Positions 56,736-64,000 of a DNA stretch of 64,000 nt are shown piece by piece (position 1 is the stretch's first letter; each line of letters begins with the position of its first letter). The DNA is from Phycisphaerales bacterium (GTDB lineage Bacteria; Planctomycetota; Phycisphaerae; Phycisphaerales; SM1A02). The notes under the pieces were generated by a model. It ran no database searches. It saw only the letters and a program-made list of their open reading frames with translations, and had not been told where the DNA came from. Location: NCBI GenBank assembly GCA_030748575.1, contig JASMLR010000002.1, positions 230,069 through 294,068 of the forward strand, in the 5' to 3' direction. Made by a program: the position numbers and the translations under genes.

Positions 56736-59700
56736 ATGCCACCGCACCTGCTTGATGGGCTCGCTCGGCGACCGCTGGTCCTCGATGGCGCCATGGGGTC
56801 CACGCTGCAGGGCATCGACCTGGACGAAGCGCGGGACTACCTCGGCCACGAGAACTGCGTGGATCTGCTCGTGCGGTCGAGACCTGAACTGATTCAATCC
56901 ATCCACGAGCAGTATCTGGCTGCCGGGTGTGACGCTGTCGAGACCAATACCTTTGGCGCCAACCGGCTGGTGCTTGCCGAATTCGACCCGGAACTGGCGG
57001 AGTGGACGGTCGATCTGAACCGGGAGGCGGCCGAGGTGGCCAGGGCGGCGTGTGACGCGCACGCGAGCGCCTCGCACCCACGATTCGTCATCGGGTCGCT
57101 TGGGCCCGGCACCAGGATTCTCTCACTGGGACAAGCCACCTGGGCGGACATGGAGCGGTCCTACGCCGATCAGGTTCGCGGTCTGTTGGCCGGGGGCGTC
57201 GATGCGTTGCTGATCGAGACGGCGCAGGATCTCCTTCAGATCAAGTGTGCCGTCAACGGATGCCTTCGAGCCATGGACGAGGCTGGGACCTCGCCACGCA
57301 GGATTCCCATCCTCGTCAGTGTCACCATCGAATCGACAGGAACCATGCTGCTGGGCACGGACATCGCGGCGGCCGTCGCTGCGCTGCGGAGTTATCCCAT
57401 CGCGTCGCTCGGTCTCAACTGCGCGACCGGCCCCCGCGAGATGGCGCCGCACCTTGAGTATCTGTGCCGGCACTGGGACCGCTACGTCTCGTGCGTGCCC
57501 AACGCGGGCCTTCCGGTTCTGGTCGACGGGCGAACCGAGTTTCCACTTTCACCCGACCCTCTGGCGGAAACGGTGCGAGATCTGGTGACACGGCTCGGCG
57601 TCGACATCATCGGCGGGTGCTGCGGGACCACGCCTGCGCACATCGAACTGCTCGCAAGGACGGCCGCTGAGCACCCCAGGGCCGCGAGACAGGTGGTGCC
57701 GCCTCCGGCGTCGTGTTCGAGTCTCTACACGCCCATGCCATACAGGCAGGAGCAGTCGTTCTTCATCGTTGGCGAGCGCATGAACGCGTCCGGGAGCAGG
57801 AAGTTCAAGCGGCTGCTCGAAGCCGAGCAGTTTGACGACATGGTCTCGCTCGGGCGACAACAGGTTCGCGAGGGGGCGAACTGCCTTGACATCAATGTCG
57901 ATCAGGCTGGGCGTGACGGCCCGGCAGACATGGCGCGGTTGGTGTCGGAGACCGTTCGCCAGGTGGACGCGCCGATCATGATTGACTCGACGCAGCCGGC
58001 GGTCATCGAGGCAGGGCTTCGCCATGCAGGCGGGCGGTGCGTCGTCAACTCGGCAAACTTCGAGGAGGGCGAAGAGAAGTTCGACCGCCTGTGCGCCCTG
58101 GCAAAGAAGTATGGCGCTGGCCTGGTGATTGGCACGATCGACGAAGATCCGGAAGAGGCCATGGCTCGCACGGCGGATCGCAAGTATGAGATTGCCCACC
58201 GCGGCATCGCCCGCGCGACTGAACTGCACGGGCTGGCGATTGAAGACCTGTTCATTGATCCGCTGGTGCTTCCCGTCTCCACGGGAATGGATTCGGATCG
58301 TCGCAGCTCGCTGGAACTGGTGGAGGGCGTTCGGCGGATCTCCGCTGCGTGGCCGGACGTTCAGATCACCTGCGGGCTCTCCAACTGCTCCTTTGGTCTG
58401 AATCCCGCGGCGCGGCAGGTGCTCAACTCCGTGCTCCTCTGGGAACTGCTTGACGCCGGTCTCACCAGTGCCATTGTGCATGCATCCAAGATTCAGCCCA
58501 TGAATCGGATCGATGCCGAACGCAAGCAGGCGGCACTGGACGTGATCTATGACCGGCGTGCGTTGACGCACGGCGGAACGGGGCTTCCGGCAGGTCTGCA
58601 GGACGAGTCGCACGATCCGCTGCAGCACTTGATCGATCTGTTTGACGAAGACTCCGGTGTCGAGCGAGCCGAACCGCAGACGCATCGGTCGCTCGAGGAG
58701 GTCCTGCAAGCTCACATTGTGGATGGCGAGAAGCGGGAACTTGAGGCGCATCTTGACGAGGCGATGGTGAGGTGGAGCCCCCTGGAGATCATCAACGAGC
58801 ACCTGCTGGCCGGAATGAAGACCGTGGGCGAACTGTTCGGATCCGGTCAGATGCAGTTGCCGTTCGTGTTGCAGTCGGCGGAGGTGATGAAGCGTGCCGT
58901 GGGGCACCTGGAGCCCCACATGAGCGCCGAGGAGGGTCCGGCCAAGGGGCATGTTGTGCTGGCGACGGTGAAGGGCGACGTGCACGACATCGGCAAGAAT
59001 CTGGTCGACATCATCCTGACCAACAACGGGTGGACGGTCGAGAACATCGGAATCAAGCGGACGATCGATGAGATCGTTCAGGCGTGGAGGCGAACCGGCG
59101 CCGACGCCGTTGGCATGTCGGGGCTCCTCGTCAAGAGCGTCATGGTGATGGAGGACAACCTTCGCGCGCTCAATGAAATGTCCATCGACGTTCCCGTTCT
59201 GCTCGGCGGCGCGGCGTTGTCACGCTCGTACTGCGAGTCACACTTGCGGGAGCTCTATGGCGGCCGTGTCTACTACGGCAAGGACGCCTTCGACGGCCTG
59301 CGTATCTGCGACGCGCTGGCGGAAGGCAGGGGCGGGGCGATCGACGCCGAGATTGATCGGCGGTTGTCGGCTCGGGCGGCGGCCGCGGAGCGAACTGAGC
59401 ACATGGAGACGGCGGAGCGGGGCGAAGGCGATGTGGCCACCATCGAAGTGGAACGCAGCGATGTTGCAACTGACGTCGCCGTGCCGACGCCGCCATGTTT
59501 CGGCCCGAGGGTCGTTCGGGACATTCCCCTCGACGCGGTGTACCCGTACGTGAATACCACGGCCCTCTTCAGGGGGCAATGGGGCTTTCGGCGGGGGCAG
59601 CGGAGCCGCGGGGACTTCCACAGGGTGCTTCACGAGGAAGCCGAGCCGGTCTTCGAGCGACTCAAGGCTGAACTGCGTGATGCGGACGTGCTCCAGCCGG

Positions 59701-60275
59701 CGCTGGTGTATGGATGGTTCCCGTGCGGCTCCGAGGGAGACGACCTGGTCATCTTCGACCCGGAGGCTCCGCAGGAGGAGATCGAGCGATTCACCTTTCC
59801 CAGACAGGGAAAGCGGCGAAGGCTCTGCATCAGTGACTTCTTCAGGCCGGTCGATGGGGGCGTGCCGGATGTGTTGGGGCTGTCGTGCGTCACGATGGGC
59901 GGCAGAGTCAGCGAGTTGGCGCAGTCTCTGTTCGAGCGTGACGAATACACCGAGTATCTCTACGTGCACGGGATGGGCGTGGAGTGTGCAGAAGCGCTCG
60001 CTGAAATGTGGCACAAGCGCATGCGGCAGGAGCTTGGGATTGCGGGCCAGGACAGCCCGCATGTTGAGCGTCTCTTTCAGCAGAAGTATCGGGGGAGCCG
60101 GTATTCGTTCGGCTATCCGGCATGCCCGGATATGTCGCATCAGGAGAAACTATTCGGCCTGCTCGACCCGAGCCGCATCGGTTGCTCATTGACCGAGAAC
60201 TGGCAGATCGACCCGGAGCAAAGCACGAGCGCGATCATCGTGCATCACCCCGAAGCGAAGTACTTCAACGTCTGA
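56736..60275 (+). CDS. metH: Cobalamin-dependent methionine synthase
   Basis: Hcy-binding GAMGSTLQ...NTFGANRL...GGCCGTTPAHI; pterin domain GERMNASGSRKFKRLL; B12 motif VKGDVHDIGKNLVDIILTNNGW; C-terminal activation domain. Confidence 0.97.
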   Translation: MPPHLLDGLARRPLVLDGAMGSTLQGIDLDEARDYLGHENCVDLLVRSRPELIQSIHEQYLAAGCDAVETNTFGANRLVLAEFDPELAEWTVDLNREAAEVARAACDAHASASHPRFVIGSLGPGTRILSLGQATWADMERSYADQVRGLLAGGVDALLIETAQDLLQIKCAVNGCLRAMDEAGTSPRRIPILVSVTIESTGTMLLGTDIAAAVAALRSYPIASLGLNCATGPREMAPHLEYLCRHWDRYVSCVPNAGLPVLVDGRTEFPLSPDPLAETVRDLVTRLGVDIIGGCCGTTPAHIELLARTAAEHPRAARQVVPPPASCSSLYTPMPYRQEQSFFIVGERMNASGSRKFKRLLEAEQFDDMVSLGRQQVREGANCLDINVDQAGRDGPADMARLVSETVRQVDAPIMIDSTQPAVIEAGLRHAGGRCVVNSANFEEGEEKFDRLCALAKKYGAGLVIGTIDEDPEEAMARTADRKYEIAHRGIARATELHGLAIEDLFIDPLVLPVSTGMDSDRRSSLELVEGVRRISAAWPDVQITCGLSNCSFGLNPAARQVLNSVLLWELLDAGLTSAIVHASKIQPMNRIDAERKQAALDVIYDRRALTHGGTGLPAGLQDESHDPLQHLIDLFDEDSGVERAEPQTHRSLEEVLQAHIVDGEKRELEAHLDEAMVRWSPLEIINEHLLAGMKTVGELFGSGQMQLPFVLQSAEVMKRAVGHLEPHMSAEEGPAKGHVVLATVKGDVHDIGKNLVDIILTNNGWTVENIGIKRTIDEIVQAWRRTGADAVGMSGLLVKSVMVMEDNLRALNEMSIDVPVLLGGAALSRSYCESHLRELYGGRVYYGKDAFDGLRICDALAEGRGGAIDAEIDRRLSARAAAAERTEHMETAERGEGDVATIEVERSDVATDVAVPTPPCFGPRVVRDIPLDAVYPYVNTTALFRGQWGFRRGQRSRGDFHRVLHEEAEPVFERLKAELRDADVLQPALVYGWFPCGSEGDDLVIFDPEAPQEEIERFTFPRQGKRRRLCISDFFRPVDGGVPDVLGLSCVTMGGRVSELAQSLFERDEYTEYLYVHGMGVECAEALAEMWHKRMRQELGIAGQDSPHVERLFQQKYRGSRYSFGYPACPDMSHQEKLFGLLDPSRIGCSLTENWQIDPEQSTSAIIVHHPEAKYFNV

Positions 60276-60297
60276 TTGCGAGCGGGGAAAACGAGTC

Positions 60298-60332
60298 GAG
60301 GGCCGGGAGTCGCGGCGCGACTCCCGGCCCTC
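60298..60332. terminator. Bidirectional terminator-like hairpin between metH and RRM gene
   Basis: GAGGGCCGGGAGTCGCG-g-CGCGACTCCCGGCCCTC: perfect 17-nt inverted arms. Confidence 0.75.
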
Positions 60333-60354
60333 GGCTTTGGTGCGCTGATCGAAA

Positions 60355-60600
60355 TCAGCGAGTCTTGGCGTGCGCCTCGTTCACGTTGATGGCACGGCCA
60401 TCAAGATCGGAACCGTTGAGCGCGTCGATCGCCTTGCGACCATCATCGTCGCTCATCTCGACGAAACCGAAACCGCGGGAGCGGCCGGTGTCGCGGTCCA
60501 TGACGACGTTGGCCGACGTGACGTGGCCGTGCTCGGAGAACATTTCGACGAGATCGTTATCACGAACGCGCCACGGAAGATTTCCAACAAAGAGCTTCAC
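60355..60600 (-). CDS. RRM-domain RNA-binding protein (GTG start)
   Basis: KLFVGNLPWRVRDNDLVEMFSEHG; RSRGFGFVEM RNP motifs. Confidence 0.93.
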   Translation of the reverse strand: MKLFVGNLPWRVRDNDLVEMFSEHGHVTSANVVMDRDTGRSRGFGFVEMSDDDGRKAIDALNGSDLDGRAINVNEAHAKTR

Positions 60601-60750
60601 GGGAGTAACCTCGAACCAGAGCAGTCACAGGGGTAGGAGAACTCGGTATCCGCCTGTGACGCCAGAAACCGGGAGTGCGGCCACTTGGCCGCGTCGCGGA
60701 TTCTACCTGACGCGACGATGCAACGCGAGCGGAAGGCGGTTTGGCGACCG

Positions 60751-61938
60751 TCAATCGGCTGCCATGGCCGTCAAACGGGCATTCAGGCCTTTCTGGCGAT
60801 CCCTGGCGGTCCAGACGATGAGGCATCGCCGGTCGGGCAGTGCCGCAATGCGCGGGTACCCGCTTCGCCGGCCTGCCTCCACAGCCGCGACGTTCACGGG
60901 GGCGTCGCCCCCGCTTTGCAGGGTTCCCATGGTGAGTGTGTGCGTGGTGTCGTCGGCAGGCCCCTCGGAAAGCCACACAACGATGGGGTCGCCCCCGGCG
61001 GGCCAGGCGACATCGACTCTGCCCAACGCTTCGTCGCCGGCGAACGTGATCGGCTCATCGAACGTCACGCCTCCATCCTCTGAAGTCATGATGCGGACCC
61101 CGGGCCGCGGGCCGCCGGTGAACCACGCGACCGCGACGCGGAGACCGTCGGCGTCGGCGGCCGGACCATTGACCGGGCACCCGTTGATCTCCCAGTTGTC
61201 GGGCCAGGGATCGGCGGGCGCGGTCCAGCCGTCCTCCCCCAGCCGGACGACGGCAATGTCACGCCGCTCGTCTACGCTGCGATCTCGATAGGCAGCAACA
61301 ACCCCCGTCCGCGTTCTGGCCATGGTGGTGGGGCAGCACTCGCAGGTTCGGTCGTCCAACCGGGTCGAGGGGCCCACTGCGTCCGTAATCAGTGCGGTTC
61401 TGAGTGTCATGTCGCCGCCGCCGTGTCCATGGTCGTCGTGCCCGCCGGCGGACATGCCGCGTCCGTCCAGCCAGACGGCCCGCACGCCGTCGCCCTCAGG
61501 CACCATGGACACGAAGCCGTGCTCGGTCTGCGTTCGATCATCGTTCAGCGTGCCCAGCATGGTCCAGGTCTGTCCGTCGTCGGTGGAGCGAGCGACGCCA
61601 ATGTCATAGGCATAGGTGTCGGGGCCGCTCTTCTGCAGCCACGTCGCGACGAGCGCGCCATTGCCGGCCACTGCAATCTGCGGGGTGTCGGCCCAGTTGA
61701 CAAAGAAGTCACGTCGCTGCGTGATGGTCCGAGGTGGAGCCCATGCAGCGCCGTCACATCGGCTGATGCGGAGCCGCCAGACATCGTCGGAGGTGGCCGT
61801 TGCGTGGGCGGCCGCCGGTTCCAGCCAGGTGGCCCAGACGCCCCGGTCGGTCGAACACAATGATGGGGCCATCGCATGGGCGGTTGCCGGTGGATGGGGC
61901 ATGGAGATGCTTGTTGCGAGAAGGAGCGTGGTCAGCAT
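60751..61938 (-). CDS. Secreted sialidase/BNR-like beta-propeller protein
   Basis: RSTDDGQTW and TSEDGGVTFDEP BNR-like blades; CECCPTT motif; GGHDDHGHGGG His-rich loop. Confidence 0.75.
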   Translation of the reverse strand: MLTTLLLATSISMPHPPATAHAMAPSLCSTDRGVWATWLEPAAAHATATSDDVWRLRISRCDGAAWAPPRTITQRRDFFVNWADTPQIAVAGNGALVATWLQKSGPDTYAYDIGVARSTDDGQTWTMLGTLNDDRTQTEHGFVSMVPEGDGVRAVWLDGRGMSAGGHDDHGHGGGDMTLRTALITDAVGPSTRLDDRTCECCPTTMARTRTGVVAAYRDRSVDERRDIAVVRLGEDGWTAPADPWPDNWEINGCPVNGPAADADGLRVAVAWFTGGPRPGVRIMTSEDGGVTFDEPITFAGDEALGRVDVAWPAGGDPIVVWLSEGPADDTTHTLTMGTLQSGGDAPVNVAAVEAGRRSGYPRIAALPDRRCLIVWTARDRQKGLNARLTAMAAD

Positions 61939-62540
61939 TCGGGGGGCTCCGGGACGTCGTGTATATGAGTCCGCTTGCCTGCCCAAACGCACAGGATTTC
62001 GACGGCCGTCTGTGCGCCGGCGCCTGCTGCGATGGCGAACTGGCTCGATCCACCTCCAAGCAGGCCGGCGACGCGCAGTTCTTCGCTGACGCAGTAAACC
62101 CCGTCGTGCTCAAGCATGATGCGGTCGGGTTTACCGCCGCGGGGGTGCGGCGAAGGCGTACACGCAAGTCCCTCAATCTCCCAACGCTTGAAGCCTGTGG
62201 CCAGGACGAGCGTCGCGGCTGTCCACGCGCGGCCGGACGCCGCCGTGACGGTCCAGCGTTCATCGGACCTCGATACGGTTGTGACGCGATCGGACTCCAG
62301 AGAGGCGACGCCGTACTGCAGGGCCTGCGCTCGCATGCCTGCCAAGATGTCGCTTCCCAAGGCGCCGATGGGCACGCCCGGGGCATTGCAGAGTCTGGCC
62401 TTGCCGAGGTCACTCATCCCGTCGTCGATGATCAGGATGCGTCGGTCCTTGAACCACGGCTTGGCGTGCGCGGAAGCGAGCGTCATGGCGCAGGCCAGTC
62501 CGCCGACCCCGCCACCGATGATGAGCACGTCGCACGTCAT
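61932..62540 (-). CDS. Short FAD-dependent (thioredoxin-reductase-like) oxidoreductase, 202 aa
   Basis: CDVLIIGGGVGGLACAMTLA; VLATGFKRWEIEG; C-terminal FAIAAGAGAQTAVEI. Confidence 0.8.
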   Translation of the reverse strand: MTCDVLIIGGGVGGLACAMTLASAHAKPWFKDRRILIIDDGMSDLGKARLCNAPGVPIGALGSDILAGMRAQALQYGVASLESDRVTTVSRSDERWTVTAASGRAWTAATLVLATGFKRWEIEGLACTPSPHPRGGKPDRIMLEHDGVYCVSEELRVAGLLGGGSSQFAIAAGAGAQTAVEILCVWAGKRTHIHDVPEPPEC

Positions 62541-62568
62541 GATGTAGAAGATAGCCCCGCGGGCTGAG

Positions 62569-63129
62569 TCACTGCGTCCAGTACCGTGTGCCCGCAAGCC
62601 CGTCGATGCTCTCGGAGTTGTGCTCCCGGGTGAATGCGCGGACCTTGTCCTCGCCCCATTCCCGGGCGTGGTGGGGGAGGTCTTCGCGGTGTCCCTGGAA
62701 CGCGTACTTCGGCACGCCGAACCCGCACGATGTCGAGACGCGAGCGATATGAAGCCGGATGATGCCGCGGGTGCCGGGCAGGTCCGGAAAGTGTGAACGG
62801 AGCGCGGCGAAGTCGTCGTGATCGGGTTCGATCACCTCGCCTCGCCCGTGCAGGCGAAGCAGTTTGGGCTTCTCATCGAACGAGCAGAACATGATGCACA
62901 GGCGGGCGTTCTCTCGAAGGTGCGCCGTCGTCTCGATGCCGCTTCCCCAGCAGTCCAGATAGGCGACGGTCTGATCGTCGATGATGGCAAACGTCCCTCG
63001 GAGCCCCTTCGGGGAGACGTTGACGTGCCCATCCGCTGCCAGCGGCGCGGTCGCGACGAAGAACATCTCCTGCGCTTCGATGAGTGTGCGGTGTGCATCA
63101 CTGATCGTGGTGTCGTGTGACATCGTCAC
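62569..63129 (-). CDS. Pyridoxamine 5'-phosphate oxidase-family protein
   Basis: MFFVATAPLAADGHVNVSPKGLRGTFAIIDDQTVAYLDCWGSG...ENARLCIMFCSFDEKPKLLRLHGRGEV. Confidence 0.88.
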   Translation of the reverse strand: MTMSHDTTISDAHRTLIEAQEMFFVATAPLAADGHVNVSPKGLRGTFAIIDDQTVAYLDCWGSGIETTAHLRENARLCIMFCSFDEKPKLLRLHGRGEVIEPDHDDFAALRSHFPDLPGTRGIIRLHIARVSTSCGFGVPKYAFQGHREDLPHHAREWGEDKVRAFTREHNSESIDGLAGTRYWTQ

Positions 63130-63136
63130 CCTCCCA

Positions 63137-63230
63137 ACCGCCGGTCACTTTATCTCTCTGCCACACAATAACTTACAAAAACGCAAAAGCGTAAGCCCTG
63201 CAGTGACAAGCACATAAAGTGACCGGCGGT
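63137..63230. repeat. Perfect 17-bp inverted repeat flanking a 60-bp spacer
   Basis: accgccggtcactttat (63137-63153) and ataaagtgaccggcggt (63214-63230) are exact reverse complements. Confidence 0.9.
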
Positions 63231-63241
63231 CAGTTCGGGGC

Positions 63242-64000
63242 TCAGCACGGCCCCCACGCAGCAATGACCGCGAGCAGGTCGTCCGTGCCGACGGTGCCGT
63301 CGCCGTTGACGTCGGCCGGGCTGCCGGCGGCGCCCCAGTCGGCGATCACGGCGAGCAGATCGTCGGTGTCGACGAAGCCGCTGCCGTCCACGTCGCCCGC
63401 GCACGGGTCGGGATCGGTGCAGTCCACACCCTGCGCGACGAGTTGCACGCCGTCGATGTGCCAGCCGGTGTACGTGTTGAAGAAGTCATCCACGCTGTCG
63501 AACGTGAAGGAGAGGGTGGCGGTGTCGCCGGAAATCGAGTCGATGTCGATTACGCGGGTCTGCCATCCACCATCGGGCGTCCGCTCAAGAATCTCGCTGT
63601 TGAGTTCGACCTGCGCGATGTCATAGGCGCTTTCATTTTCAGTCTCGAGATGGGAACAGAATGAGAGTTGGTACGGGCCGGCGACGCCGTCCACATTGAT
63701 GACGGGCGATCGGAGCGTGCCGGAGACGGCCTCTATGTCGTCATAGTCGCACGTGGCGTCCTGACCGAAGTACATGACGCCGCCCTCGCCGCAGCCGTCG
63801 CTTCCGGCGCAGGCGGTCGTGGCTTCGTGCCAGAAGCCGCTGGCGAGCCATCCCGCAGGAAGGCCGCCATTGAAGTCCGCCTCGAAGATGACGGTCTCCG
63901 TGAGCGTGCCGATGAGCAGGTGGTACTGGTCGCCTGGCGCGCCGTGGGGCAGGGTCGCTACACCACCGCCGTCGCCGGTGGCCTCGATGAACCAACTGAC
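63242..64000 (-). CDS. Secreted protein with C-terminal dockerin-like repeats (5' end outside window)
   Basis: Frame remains open to the right edge (..VSWFIEATGDGGGVATLPHGAPGDQYHLLIGTL...MYFGQDATC..); tail DVDGSGFVDTDDLLAVIADWG / DVNGDGTVGTDDLLAVIAAWGPC. Confidence 0.85.
   Translation of the reverse strand, partial: VSWFIEATGDGGGVATLPHGAPGDQYHLLIGTLTETVIFEADFNGGLPAGWLASGFWHEATTACAGSDGCGEGGVMYFGQDATCDYDDIEAVSGTLRSPVINVDGVAGPYQLSFCSHLETENESAYDIAQVELNSEILERTPDGGWQTRVIDIDSISGDTATLSFTFDSVDDFFNTYTGWHIDGVQLVAQGVDCTDPDPCAGDVDGSGFVDTDDLLAVIADWGAAGSPADVNGDGTVGTDDLLAVIAAWGPC

Overview
GC-rich bacterial chromosomal window. The gene content (Planctomycete-type cytochrome c, H-X9-DG-type pseudopilin, C-terminal dockerin-like tails ending in WG/WGxC) suggests a planctomycete, probably Phycisphaerae-like. 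Most of the window is housekeeping: mutL 3' end, moeA/moaD, tRNA-Thr(CGU), sucC, RNase P RNA, pgsA/pgpA, nuoJKLMN, metH, and a complete type II secretion (T2SS)/type IV-pilus-like operon at about 35.7-51.4 kb on the minus strand. No CRISPR array, prophage or intact IS was seen. The strongest unusual signals are: (1) a well-formed cobalamin riboswitch (minus, 4453-4614) heading a tight cluster of a secreted dockerin-like protein, a pseudopilin, a BFD-like [2Fe-2S] protein and moeA-moaD; (2) a six-cysteine module with near-invariant spacing (CC-x4-C-x7/8-C-x13-C-x4-C), present five times in a secreted protease and once in an inner-membrane T2SS GspC/PilP-like protein; (3) a POT-family transporter with a large predicted periplasmic insert resembling the C-terminus of GspG pseudopilins; (4) three 137-bp tandem repeats beginning 9 nt before a stop codon; (5) a perfect 17-bp inverted repeat around a 60-bp spacer near the right edge. 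All family calls come from reading the sequence; no database search was run.
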